Positions 8,590 through 17,433 of a stretch of DNA of 64,000 nt are shown piece after piece. Numbering within the stretch: position 1 is the first letter of the stretch; each line of letters opens with the position of its first letter. The stretch comes from Gammaproteobacteria bacterium (GTDB taxonomy: Bacteria; Pseudomonadota; Gammaproteobacteria; Pseudomonadales; Azotimanducaceae). The translations under genes were made by a program, and so were the position numbers. The stretch spans positions 60,036 to 124,035 of the forward strand of contig NZGG01000019.1 in the NCBI GenBank assembly GCA_002690865.1. The letters run 5' to 3'. The notes beneath the pieces were generated by a model that saw nothing but the letters and a program-made list of their open reading frames with translations, was not told the DNA's origin and ran no database searches.

Positions 8590-11484
8590 CTAACTGGTTA
8601 AACTTCTATAAATCTTAAATAGCTCGTTTGGTAGGTGATTCATCTCACGAATCACCATATACTCGGAATCTCTGAACATGGAGTGCATATAGTCATGTCC
8701 AGCAGGGTCAACGGTAAGGCAAAATGTCTTTATCCCATGCTGGCGTGCCTCACTTATTGATTTAGCTGTATCCTCGATACCGTACTTTCTTGAATTACGA
8801 TTTTTACCGTAATCAAAATCCTGAGGATAGCCGTCGCTTATAATTATCAACACTTGGATAGCAGACCCTACCCTTTTCAAACTTTTAGTCGCATGCCTTA
8901 TCGCTGGCCCCATGCGCGTGCTACGACGTGGTTTTATGCCACCAATCCGTCCTTTTACCGTGTAATCAAATGTCTCACTAAAATCTTTACAAAGAAAATA
9001 CTCAACCCGCTCTCGTCCATAGCCAGAGAAACCACATATACTATAGCTATCACCTAACTCTTCCAAAGCATCTGCCATAAGAATGACAGTTTCCTTTTCG
9101 AGATCGATAATACGTTTACCCATAATATTCTCAAATACTTTGCTTCGACTCGAATCCTCATCTTCAGGATCAGAAATAACATCATCAGTTGAAGCACTCA
9201 TATCAACAAGGAATAGTGCAGCCACATCACGATCCTTCCGCTGACGTTGCATGTATACCCTTTCTTCCCGCGTCACCCCTAACTTTCCATCAATAATAGA
9301 TTCTATTGCTCGCTCTATATCAAGGTCTTCACCATCGAGCATACCCTTAACCTTCTTTAATAATTGCGGCCTTAACATATTAAATCGCTTGCGAACAATA
9401 CGAGAGATATTGCGATAATCCGTTAAGGTTCTCTCCACAAACTCTGGATTGGATTCCATCGCTCTTATCTGGTGAAGAAAACACCACTCTCTCCGATAAT
9501 CCCCGATGGTATAATCCCACTCGTCATAGCGATAGAGCTGTTCTCGGTCAGCATATTGTCTCGCACTGACTCGACCTCCCTGGAAGCCAGCAATTAGATT
9601 TCCTTTGATTTCCTTTAAAGTCTCTTCCGTAGAGAATTCAGCTTCTAAATCAGCCACCGACATACCCATCATGCCTTGAAGATCGTCCTCATAAACTTCT
9701 TCAATCTTGGCCTTTTTTGGGCCTAATATCGCAGCTAAGGACATCACCTCTTCATGGCTCAAAGTATCGAGTTCTTCATCGAATTGTAAAGGACTGAGAT
9801 TTAACAACACCGCCGTTGAATCAGTTTTTCCTCTAAAGAATACTCGTTCAGGAAATTCTAATGTTTGCTTTTCTCCAAGCTCTACATTACCTAGAATGAT
9901 GCAACATTCTTCTAAAATGGCATGAACATCATATATGCTAGCATTTGTACGCCTTAGACTAAGCACTAAATGAGATAACCGCAGGGCGGCGTTATAACAC
10001 TCGTTCTCAATGCCGATGGGTATATCTCCATCCAAGCCAACCTGAATAATGGTCTCAAATAGTTGTTTGCGCTTATCCGCGTTTTTAAGACTTCGCTGCT
10101 TCAAAGCATGCTGCTTACTTAATCCAAGGGGTTTAATGATGCCTCGAAACTTTTGCTCTAGCCGCCAATCAACTCGAGCATCCTCTAAAAGATTGAAAAC
10201 ATAACTCGCTAGCGTGGGATTTTGTTGCACCTGAATAAAGGCAGCAGTTCTGAGCATAGATTCGAACGTGCCGAACTCAAAAAACCCTAATTGATGAAGT
10301 AAAATTACTTTAAAATAAGCAAAGTTTTCTCTGCTACTTCTAAAAATAGAGATCTGGCTCGGTAAAAATATTCTCTGCCCGTCTGAGCTCGCTAAGCTCC
10401 AGTGATTTGTGCCGCTCTCTTGATCCTTAGATAGGGAGTCTATCGCCAATATTTTAGAGGAGAAACACTTGGCATAAAGTTCAAAAATTCGTTTATAGTC
10501 ACTTAAATTAACCTGTCCTAGCAGATCTTCAAGAAACTTCACGGATCGCGCTGACTCGAGTGAGAAAAATGCGAGTCCCGCTTCCATACTCTTATTAGAA
10601 ATATTTATACCCTCTTCTATCCAAAGCTGCATCAGCGACGTCTCCTCCAACGGCAAATCGCCACTGCTCTTAATCAAACAGGTAGCTAATCGCACATCAG
10701 TAAGCAGCGCGAGGAACGGAGGTATTAAGGTCACCTTTGAAACTTTATTATCAATCATCGACTTATAAAATGGAGCCATAGGATTTAGGCTACTAGCATA
10801 ATTAATAATAATATCCTGCAAATTATCCAGGAATCCTCGCCCATAAATATCTTCTAAAGTGGAATAATATTCCAGGTAAGTAATAGCACATGGAGGTTTG
10901 ATAGAGCCTAAATGAGATACGAATGGCCATGATACTGTTTTCGAAGAAACACTTAGACCGAGAAATTTAATCAGTCTAGCCCTGTCTCCCATTATAGTCT
11001 CTGCTGCCAAGCTCCAGGCTTCTAATTCAGCTTCATCAGAATATAAAGCAATATCGAAAGCTGTCTTATAGTAATCGGTGATGAGACTCGCGGCGTGCTT
11101 ATATTTAGCAAATAGAAGACACCCCGTTTTCTCGACGACCGCTAAGGAAACTTGTTTGTCGCTCTCTATAAAGGCAAGAGAAACCTCGAAAAAAATCTTC
11201 GCCGGCTCAAACCCATTTTCACTCAGAGATCTTCCTAAAATACCAGAATTCAAGAGCCTAGCTTTCCCTACCTTCTCCAGCACAAGTGGACTCAGCTTTA
11301 GATACGCGTCTGCAGCTTCGTAGCCATGCCAACCGCAATCGGCAATATCGAGACATACTTGTTCCCAGCAAGCAATCTCATCAGGATCTAACTTGTCGGC
11401 AATAGACTTACCTACAAATTCAAAATATCGTCCTGTATCAATATTAATCTTTGATAGTCTGTCGCCCACATCCCTCATAGACAT
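8590..11484 (-). CDS. very large VWA-domain protein of the NorD/CbbO type
   Basis: This protein of about 964 residues ends in a von Willebrand A domain (last 210 residues). It has an intact metal-ion site: DMSAS (DxSxS), a threonine in RRSTRMGP and the aspartate of IISDGYP. In known systems NorD and CbbO use such a domain as the adaptor through which a ring-forming NorQ/CbbQ ATPase remodels a target enzyme (nitric oxide reductase or rubisco). The ATPase gene lies directly upstream. The N-terminal 750 residues are mostly helical and not recognised. NorD (about 600) and CbbO (about 780) are shorter. The track start at 11607 would overlap the ATPase by 98 bp; I favour ATG 11484, 25 bp after its stop, though no strong ribosome site decides this. 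The target enzyme is not in the window. Confidence 0.82.
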   Translation of the reverse strand: MSMRDVGDRLSKINIDTGRYFEFVGKSIADKLDPDEIACWEQVCLDIADCGWHGYEAADAYLKLSPLVLEKVGKARLLNSGILGRSLSENGFEPAKIFFEVSLAFIESDKQVSLAVVEKTGCLLFAKYKHAASLITDYYKTAFDIALYSDEAELEAWSLAAETIMGDRARLIKFLGLSVSSKTVSWPFVSHLGSIKPPCAITYLEYYSTLEDIYGRGFLDNLQDIIINYASSLNPMAPFYKSMIDNKVSKVTLIPPFLALLTDVRLATCLIKSSGDLPLEETSLMQLWIEEGINISNKSMEAGLAFFSLESARSVKFLEDLLGQVNLSDYKRIFELYAKCFSSKILAIDSLSKDQESGTNHWSLASSDGQRIFLPSQISIFRSSRENFAYFKVILLHQLGFFEFGTFESMLRTAAFIQVQQNPTLASYVFNLLEDARVDWRLEQKFRGIIKPLGLSKQHALKQRSLKNADKRKQLFETIIQVGLDGDIPIGIENECYNAALRLSHLVLSLRRTNASIYDVHAILEECCIILGNVELGEKQTLEFPERVFFRGKTDSTAVLLNLSPLQFDEELDTLSHEEVMSLAAILGPKKAKIEEVYEDDLQGMMGMSVADLEAEFSTEETLKEIKGNLIAGFQGGRVSARQYADREQLYRYDEWDYTIGDYRREWCFLHQIRAMESNPEFVERTLTDYRNISRIVRKRFNMLRPQLLKKVKGMLDGEDLDIERAIESIIDGKLGVTREERVYMQRQRKDRDVAALFLVDMSASTDDVISDPEDEDSSRSKVFENIMGKRIIDLEKETVILMADALEELGDSYSICGFSGYGRERVEYFLCKDFSETFDYTVKGRIGGIKPRRSTRMGPAIRHATKSLKRVGSAIQVLIIISDGYPQDFDYGKNRNSRKYGIEDTAKSISEARQHGIKTFCLTVDPAGHDYMHSMFRDSEYMVIREMNHLPNELFKIYRSLTS

Positions 11485-11509
11485 AACTTTATTCGCAAAA
11501 ATATGATCG

Positions 11510-12358
11510 TTAGGATTCTGGAAAAACTGTGGAGACAAGCTCTGCAATCGAGTCCTGTACTTCATGATCATCTGTAACAGCGCGACAAATTCCCGCACCA
11601 CAAGCATCGATTGGATTTACACCTCGACCTATCAGCTGCGCGGTATAAACCAACAACCTAGTACTCACACCTTCATCGAAGCCATGATGCCTTAAATTTC
11701 TAATACGGGCACCTAACAAAGCTAGCTCCTTTGCTAAAGGAAGATCTAAACCACTTTCATGAACAAGAATTTCAGTCTCTTTCTCTTCATTTGGATAATC
11801 AAAGTCTATCGCGACAAACCGCTGTCTAGTACTTGGCTTTAAATCCTTGAGTACATTTTGATACCCAGGATTATAGGAAATCACAAGAAGAAAGTTTTCA
11901 TTGGCTTCAAGAATCTCACCTTTTTTTTCAATAGATAAAATTCGTCGATGATCAGTGAGCGAGTGTATCAAAACCGTCGAGTCTTTCCGCGCTTCAACAA
12001 TTTCGTCGAGGTAACAAATTGAACCCCCCTTTACGGCTTGAGTGAGCGGTCCATCCTGCCAAATAGTTTCGTTACCAGATAGCAGATACCGACCAACCAA
12101 ATCCGTTGCTGATAAATCCTCGTGACAGGCCACGGTATACATGGGGTTATCAATATTTCTTCTATCGATCGTTGATAAATCACCACGATAAAGGACATGA
12201 GCCATATGCTCGACAAAACGGGTCTTGCCACACCCTGTAGGACCTTTCAGTAATACTGGCAGACGCTCTTCATACGCTGCTAAGAATAACGCTACTTCAT
12301 TACCAAGAGGTAAATAGTATGGTGCAACATCTGATTCGTATTGTTTTTCTAGTTTCAT
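11510..12358 (-). CDS. MoxR-type AAA+ ATPase of the NorQ/CbbQ family
   Basis: A 282-residue AAA+ ATPase. Walker A is [15 protein letters not shown], followed by [19 protein letters not shown], Walker [14 protein letters not shown] and sensor region [11 protein letters not shown], then [17 protein letters not shown]. This set is the hallmark of the CbbQ/NirQ/NorQ branch of MoxR ATPases, which form hexamers and pair with a VWA protein to activate metalloenzymes or rubisco. The partner gene follows immediately on the same strand. No rubisco, nitric oxide reductase or methanol dehydrogenase genes are in the window, so I leave the gene symbol empty. The start codon is ATG 12358. Confidence 0.88.
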   Translation of the reverse strand: MKLEKQYESDVAPYYLPLGNEVALFLAAYEERLPVLLKGPTGCGKTRFVEHMAHVLYRGDLSTIDRRNIDNPMYTVACHEDLSATDLVGRYLLSGNETIWQDGPLTQAVKGGSICYLDEIVEARKDSTVLIHSLTDHRRILSIEKKGEILEANENFLLVISYNPGYQNVLKDLKPSTRQRFVAIDFDYPNEEKETEILVHESGLDLPLAKELALLGARIRNLRHHGFDEGVSTRLLVYTAQLIGRGVNPIDACGAGICRAVTDDHEVQDSIAELVSTVFPES

Positions 12359-12466
12359 ATTTTTCAGCCCCTCAGCTTACTAGAGCAAAGGTTATCATGA
12401 GGTTATACTTTGACTTAATAAAAAAAAATACATAACAATAAAACTTAATTGGATGGCATCATACAA

Positions 12467-12889
12467 ATGCGTCACGCTCTAACAGTTTTTATCTTAGTTC
12501 CACTTCTTGAAATGTTCATCCTAATTAAAGTGGGTAGTTTTATTGGTGCTATCCCTACCATATTTCTCGTAATTCTAACGGCTGTTATAGGCATCTCACT
12601 ACTCAAACGTGAAGGGTTAGCGACCTTTTCTCGCCTTCAGCAAAAACTGAGTCTCGGTGAAATTCCAGATACGGAGTTAATAGAGGGCATCATGCTAATG
12701 GTAGGCGGTGCATTACTTCTGACGCCGGGCTTTATTACAGACACCATAGGGTTTAGTTGTTTATTACCTCGGTACCGAAAGCCAATTGCCGTTTGGCTCG
12801 TCAGAAAAGTTACCACCCATAATCTCAAGACGAGAAATCAAGGAGATAAAACAACCATAATAGAAGGCGAATACTATAAAGATAATTAA
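12467..12889 (+). CDS. fxsA: FxsA-family inner-membrane protein
   Basis: The product (about 140 residues from ATG 12467) has the FxsA layout: a first hydrophobic segment (VFILVPLLEMFILIKVG), a second pair of membrane segments (TIFLVILTAVIGISLL), the conserved GxxLLTPGFITDTIGF region and a polar C-terminal tail. E. coli FxsA (YjeG) is known for relieving F-plasmid PifA exclusion of phage T7; its normal cell role is unclear. The track's start at 12449 is a TTG, and ATG 12467 fits the family N terminus better. It is divergent from the ATPase gene and is followed by a hairpin. Confidence 0.9.
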   Translation: MRHALTVFILVPLLEMFILIKVGSFIGAIPTIFLVILTAVIGISLLKREGLATFSRLQQKLSLGEIPDTELIEGIMLMVGGALLLTPGFITDTIGFSCLLPRYRKPIAVWLVRKVTTHNLKTRNQGDKTTIIEGEYYKDN

Positions 12890-12890
12890 A

Positions 12891-12907
12891 GTGAGCACCT
12901 TGCTCAC
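12891..12907 (+). terminator. hairpin after fxsA, possible terminator
   Basis: Immediately after the fxsA stop, GTGAGC-ACCTT-GCTCAC forms a perfect 6-bp stem with a 5-base loop, followed by TGCTAATTAATTTT. The U-tract is interrupted, so termination may be partial. It lies between convergent fxsA and the small Arc-like gene. Confidence 0.5.
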
Positions 12908-12942
12908 TGCTAATTAATTTTCCGCATTTCAGTAAGTAGAAA

Positions 12943-13143
12943 CTAGATAATACGTTTTTTTTCCAAGCGGGCGATTAAATCTGTCAATTTTTTATCCGTC
13001 GTGGTGTTACTGAAAGAGTCACTAAGTATGTTTGTGATTTCCTTATTCATAGAGGTATTGTTTACTTTTGCTCGCCGTTTAATTTTTTTATGCAAGTTTG
13101 GTGAGAGGCGCAATACAAATTTCGCATGTTCGACTTCAGACAT
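12943..13143 (-). CDS. small Arc/MetJ-type ribbon-helix-helix DNA-binding protein
   Basis: A 66-residue protein (from ATG 13143, MSEVEHAKFVLRLSP). KFVLRLSPNLHKKIKRRAKVNNTSMNKEITNIL matches the ribbon-helix-helix pattern of Arc/HicB-C-terminal/antitoxin-like repressors: a beta strand, then two helices, with the N-S/T-x-x-x-E-I motif starting helix B. I prefer 13143 over the track's 13155 because TGGAG lies 6-7 bases upstream of it. No toxin-like ORF is adjacent, so it is an orphan regulator or a relic of a toxin-antitoxin or mobile locus. Such proteins bind DNA as dimers. Targets are unknown. Confidence 0.7.
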   Translation of the reverse strand: MSEVEHAKFVLRLSPNLHKKIKRRAKVNNTSMNKEITNILSDSFSNTTTDKKLTDLIARLEKKRII

Positions 13144-13242
13144 TCGATACTCCATTCATCATTATAGTTCTAAAACTAAAAGGATATCACTTTATGAAAG
13201 AGGTCTTTAGACCTTAGATAAAATTAAGTCGCGTATAAACGA

Positions 13243-13742
13243 TTAGTGCCGTATATCTACCCTTTCCGAAAGAGGTTCTCTAACCAGGATTATTAGGAGC
13301 ACAATTCCAATCAAACCAAAAGCTGCTACTAATGGGAAAGCGAAAATTAAAGAAGCAATCTTGGCTACAGAGCCAATAAAAATAGGTCCAATGAAAGAAC
13401 CCGTATCCCTTACAAACGCCAAACCCCAAGAAACTCAACACGTTCATTCGATGGAGCAAAGTCGGATCCCAACACAACATTGATACCAGACCCTAGACCG
13501 TTACCAATACCAGATAGGATTGCTACCACACACGGACTAAAAAGATCGCTCGCCCATGGAATAAAAGTAACTGCAAGACTTATTGTGACCATACGCAAGA
13601 CGGCAGAATATTTTCGACCGTAATTATCCATAATATAATCAGCCATAAGAAACATCATCATATCGAAACCTGCTGCAAAAGCAGTTATCAGGCCAATCTC
13701 AGAGGTATTAAGACCAATAGTATTACCCCAGATTGGAATCAG
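13243..13742 (-). pseudogene. MFS transporter fragment, N-terminally truncated with one frameshift
   Basis: The reverse strand encodes the pieces of one major facilitator protein. The first frame runs LIPIWGNTIGLNTSEIGLITAF into ADYIMDNYGRKYSAVLRM (the MFS loop 2-3 motif) and SGIGNGLGSGIN, ending at VEFLGVWRL and a stop near 13410. The reading resumes in another frame as AFVRDTGSFIGPIFIGSVAK to SERVDIRH and a stop at 13243. A missing base in the sequence coding WRL(V)RD near 13415 explains the break. The first transmembrane helix and the whole second half of a normal 12-helix MFS are absent, and a TAG lies just upstream. The gene is therefore truncated as well as frameshifted. Confidence 0.75.
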
Positions 13743-13994
13743 CTAATCAATTCTTTCCGCTTCATATCTAAACCGTGAAATATTATAACCGTGCATGATA
13801 ACATCTGGAGAACAAGTGGAATCTAATTAGGTTACATTCTTCTTTACCTGAGCAACGAGCGGAGAATTAGCTAAGAATACAAAATATACATGCCCTAAAG
13901 TTAGAATAAATCAACGCAACCTATCCTGGTAATATTGAAGTTGTAACTGCATAACTTATCGACTAAAGAACTATGGAAATTAAGAAGAAAGGTT

Positions 13995-14810
13995 ATGATC
14001 AATGATCTCAAAACTTTTGTAGACAATGTGGGCCACCTTACTGTTCTGACAGGTGCAGGATGCAGTTTAACCTCGGGTATTCCGACATACCGAGATACTC
14101 AAGGGATTTGGCAGCGTAATAAACCGATTTTTCACAGGGATTTTATTAACAGACATGCGAGTCGCCAACGTTACTGGGCACGCAGCTTGGCCGGTTGGCC
14201 AATCATAGCGAAGGCTAAACCCAACGAAGTACATCATTCTCTCAAAACGCTTGAGCAAGAAGGAAAAATCAGCCTATTGGTGACCCAAAATATTGATGCG
14301 CTTCACCAGCGCGCAGGCCATAAAAACGTAATCGATCTGCACGGTCGCTTAGATGAAGTAGTTTGTCTAGAATGCGGGCACAGGAGTGCAAGACATGATC
14401 TCCAAACACGCTTAAAATTGCTCAATCCAAAAATTCCGGAAATAATCAATCTTCCACCTGATGGAGATGCGGATATATTCACGGATATTTCTAAATTTAA
14501 TGTTCCAACATGTCTTGAGTGCGAGGGAATCCTTAAACCAAATGTTGTTTTTTTTGGAGATACAGTAAATAAGGATATCGTTCAGCATATCTATCAAGCT
14601 TTGTCTAACTCAAACGGGCTATTGATCATAGGTTCATCACTCAGGGTATACTCAGGATTTCGTTTCTGTAAACGCGCCGCTCAAATCAACAAACCCATTG
14701 TCTCTATAAACCCAGGGGAAACACGCGGCAATGAACTCTTTACTCTGACAATTAAACGAGACTGCGTAGAAGTAATAAGTGAACTTATGACTTCACTGGG
14801 ATTAAATTAA
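13995..14810 (+). CDS. Sir2-family NAD-dependent protein deacylase
   Basis: The 271-residue sirtuin would remove acyl groups from lysines using NAD. Motifs are complete: GAGCSLTSGIPTYRDTQGIWQ (NAD binding), TQNIDALHQRAG, the catalytic histidine in VIDLHGRLDE, and two Cys-x2-Cys pairs (CLECGHRS and CLECEGIL) for structural zinc, then GSSLRVYSGFRF. The start is ATG 13995 preceded by AAGAAAGG. The sequence resembles class II (SIRT4-like) and bacterial lineages with an elongated segment between the zinc pairs (LLNPKIPEIINLPPDGDADI). It stands alone on the plus strand between the MFS relic and the prenyltransferase gene. The acyl preference is not predictable. Confidence 0.9.
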   Translation: MINDLKTFVDNVGHLTVLTGAGCSLTSGIPTYRDTQGIWQRNKPIFHRDFINRHASRQRYWARSLAGWPIIAKAKPNEVHHSLKTLEQEGKISLLVTQNIDALHQRAGHKNVIDLHGRLDEVVCLECGHRSARHDLQTRLKLLNPKIPEIINLPPDGDADIFTDISKFNVPTCLECEGILKPNVVFFGDTVNKDIVQHIYQALSNSNGLLIIGSSLRVYSGFRFCKRAAQINKPIVSINPGETRGNELFTLTIKRDCVEVISELMTSLGLN

Positions 14811-15051
14811 AACTTTCTTTAAGATGCTGGTCAATAGGGTAACTTTTTTCATCCCACTTACCCTGAATCAATTGCTGATATTAACATCACCGTCGTGATC
14901 AATGATGATAATCATATCAGTCGTTACTAGAAATTCTAACTTAGTTTTTCTTATTTCATTTAGTCGTAGTCAAAAAAGTCCAGAGCATAGTACTTCACCC
15001 ATTTGTAAATGTTGCTTTGAAAAGAGTTCAGTTATATACAATATACTTAAC

Positions 15052-15816
15052 TCACTTACCAAAACGTCTTTCCCGCTGCTGATAAACACGAATCGCACGC
15101 CAAAAATCGATCATTCTGAAAGCTGGCCAGTATACCTCTGTGAAGTAAAGCTCTGAATATGCGCTTTGCCATAGTAAAAATCCGGATAGTCGCTCCTCCC
15201 CAGAGGTTCTAATAATCAAGTCAGGATCACGAATCCCCTTTGTATAGAGATACTGCTCGAAAATTTTTTCATCGATATCGTCCAAAGACAGGGACGTTTC
15301 CACGACTTCTGCCGCCACTTTCTTGACTGCATCAACGATTTCTGCGCGCCCACCGTAACTGATCGCAATGTTGAGTAAAAACCGATCATGTTTTTCCGTT
15401 AGCTTTTCTATTTTCAGCACTTCATTTAACATCTCAGCTGAAAAATCTTCTCGGCGACCGATAACTTTTACCTTAACTCGTTCTTTCTTGATAGTCGGAT
15501 CATCCTGAAAATAACGTAATTTGCGAATAATAAGGTCCATTAAATAATCAACCTCATCATTAGATCTATTGTAATTTTCTATTGAGAAACCATACAAAGT
15601 AACGATACGAACCTCTAATCGCCAACACCATTGCAAAAAATCTTCAAGCCTCTTAGAGCCTGCATTATGACCCTCATTTGAAGCAATGCCTTCGACCTTA
15701 GCAAAACGACGATTACCATCCACGATAAGCCCAATATGGTGAGGCTGAGGACCAGACCTTATTTGTGACCAAAGAATATGCTCGTAAATACGATAAAAAA
15801 AATTTGGAACTTTCAT
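15052..15816 (-). CDS. cis-prenyltransferase (undecaprenyl/long-chain polyprenyl diphosphate synthase family), DHDDS-like
   Basis: A 254-residue Z-isoprenyl diphosphate synthase that adds isopentenyl diphosphate in cis to an allylic primer. Motifs: HHIGLIVDGNRRFAKVEG (catalytic Asp), GHNAGSKRLEDF, LYGFSIENYNRSNDEVDYLMDL, AISYGGRAEIVDA, RTSGEERLSGFLLWQSAYSELYF and the C-terminal RERRFGK. DGNRRF, FSIENYNRS and EVDYLMDL look more like archaeal and eukaryotic dehydrodolichyl-type enzymes than like E. coli UppS (DGNGRWA, FSSENWNRP). It is not linked to cdsA, dxr or frr as housekeeping uppS usually is, so it may be a second enzyme. Upstream on the same strand is a YegD-like Hsp70, 109 bp away. Confidence 0.85.
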   Translation of the reverse strand: MKVPNFFYRIYEHILWSQIRSGPQPHHIGLIVDGNRRFAKVEGIASNEGHNAGSKRLEDFLQWCWRLEVRIVTLYGFSIENYNRSNDEVDYLMDLIIRKLRYFQDDPTIKKERVKVKVIGRREDFSAEMLNEVLKIEKLTEKHDRFLLNIAISYGGRAEIVDAVKKVAAEVVETSLSLDDIDEKIFEQYLYTKGIRDPDLIIRTSGEERLSGFLLWQSAYSELYFTEVYWPAFRMIDFWRAIRVYQQRERRFGK

Positions 15817-15925
15817 ATCAATACCTAGCCACCAAACAATCTAATGGAAGAATTTGGTTATTTCGAGATGCAAACTGAAGACCTCTTGGCATCTCCGATA
15901 CTTTAACTATTATTGATCGCCCGGA

Positions 15926-17326
15926 CTAGACTTTAGATTCATATCCATGATAACTCGCTATCGCTAAACCCGCTGCCACGCTGCTAAATGGATCATGCTC
16001 CGTAACGCGATTAGGAAACCTATTCTCTAGTAATCTTCGAATGGCAACTATCTGAGAGGATCCTCCCGTACGAATAACAATATCAATATCGGAGTTTCCA
16101 CAACCAGCACCGAGAATGACCTCGTCAATGCTTAATTCGATACTCCTCAACATACCCTCCATAATCTCATCTAGATGGCCTCTCGTAAATTTGATAGATA
16201 TATCCAAATCTGGAATATCCAATATGGTCTCATCAACAATTGACAGCTTTGCCTTAGCGTCTCTAATTGCTTGGAAAACCAAATAACTATAATTATGAGT
16301 AATCAAGTCATCCAGACGTTCAAATTTCACTGCTGCATCACCACCCTGTTTGATACAAGCAGCCACCTTGGATCGGAATTGGTTCTGATTTAAAGTATAT
16401 GTAATCGTCCAATTAAGTAGTGCGTCCGCAAATTCCTCAAAAGGAAACTCATTTTCAATTAGTCTTCCGTCTACATTTCGTTTCCAAAGCTCTCCTTTAC
16501 CAAGCAAAGGAAATAACAAAGTCTCGAAAATTAGCTGGTCGATATGATCTCCGCCAAGCGGCAGACCAGCGGTAGAAAGAACGTTAAAATCAAGGTCATT
16601 AAATTCTACAACACTTAAATCGAGCGTACCTCCCCCAAAATCCAGGGTCATTACACGACCGCGTCTTAATGTTCTTTCCTCATGCAAGTAGCTCAGAGTA
16701 GCGGCTACAGGCTCCGGGTAGAAACTAAATTGCTGAATACCCGCATACTTACATGCCTCAGAAAGCCGAGAAAGCGCCAGTGCATTCCTATGGCTGTCAT
16801 GACCTTCGAATACTACAGGTCTTCCAAAATGAACGTTAAGGCTATCTCTAGTTCCCAATTTCGCCTCTATCTTTTCCCGAAGGCGCACTAAAATGGGTGT
16901 TACAAGGGCAACTAATCTGAAAGGATGGTCGAATACCAATAATCTTCTGATCGATGAATTTCCCAGCAATCTCTTTATACCCCGAAATAAACGTCCAGGC
17001 ATACCTCGGTCTACCCATGGCTGACCATAGACGTCGGTGCTTGAAATTTCAGCCTGCGAAACTGCGTTAGAATTATCAGTAACATTAGTAACCATCGAAC
17101 TTTTAGCAATCAATTCTGGCGTAAGTTCGACTATCCGATCACGGTTTCCATCAATATACTTCTCGACTGCTACCTGACCTATTGTAGTAATTAACTCTCG
17201 ATCAAGATGCAAAGCCGTCGGCATCACAGGATCCGAGCCGTCCAGCTCTAGCAACACAACCTCTTTGCCATTGAACCAGGCTACGGCGGAGTTTGAAGTC
17301 CCAAAGTCTATTCCCAAGCCAACCAT
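15926..17326 (-). CDS. Hsp70-family protein, YegD-like putative chaperone
   Basis: The 466-residue protein has the actin/Hsp70 ATPase fold: phosphate-1 motif GLGIDFGTSNSAVAW, connect/phosphate-2 VMTLDFGGGTLDLSVVEF and adenosine motif IRTGGSSQIVAIRRLL. It stops shortly after the nucleotide-binding domain and lacks a normal peptide-binding domain, as in E. coli YegD (about 450 residues). The clients of YegD-type proteins are unknown. The start is ATG 17326, and it is divergent from the luciferase-like monooxygenase gene. It may be co-transcribed with the downstream prenyltransferase, but no functional link is established. Confidence 0.85.
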   Translation of the reverse strand: MVGLGIDFGTSNSAVAWFNGKEVVLLELDGSDPVMPTALHLDRELITTIGQVAVEKYIDGNRDRIVELTPELIAKSSMVTNVTDNSNAVSQAEISSTDVYGQPWVDRGMPGRLFRGIKRLLGNSSIRRLLVFDHPFRLVALVTPILVRLREKIEAKLGTRDSLNVHFGRPVVFEGHDSHRNALALSRLSEACKYAGIQQFSFYPEPVAATLSYLHEERTLRRGRVMTLDFGGGTLDLSVVEFNDLDFNVLSTAGLPLGGDHIDQLIFETLLFPLLGKGELWKRNVDGRLIENEFPFEEFADALLNWTITYTLNQNQFRSKVAACIKQGGDAAVKFERLDDLITHNYSYLVFQAIRDAKAKLSIVDETILDIPDLDISIKFTRGHLDEIMEGMLRSIELSIDEVILGAGCGNSDIDIVIRTGGSSQIVAIRRLLENRFPNRVTEHDPFSSVAAGLAIASYHGYESKV

Positions 17327-17433
17327 AACTAATTGATATTAATGAATTTTTTTAAAAATACGAAATTTCCTCACCGGTAATTAACGCATATTACGAGAGC
17401 TATTCAAAGAGTATTTTTGTGATACCATAAATT

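Noticed and set aside
8854-9057. Plus-strand ORFs opposite the VWA gene (also 9707-9925 and 11078-11323)
   Set aside because: They lie wholly within a well-supported minus-strand gene and show no family motif, so they are shadows.
13001-13210. Plus-strand 69-aa ORF opposite the Arc-like gene
   Set aside because: The minus-strand frame has a clear ribbon-helix-helix pattern and a ribosome site; this frame has neither.
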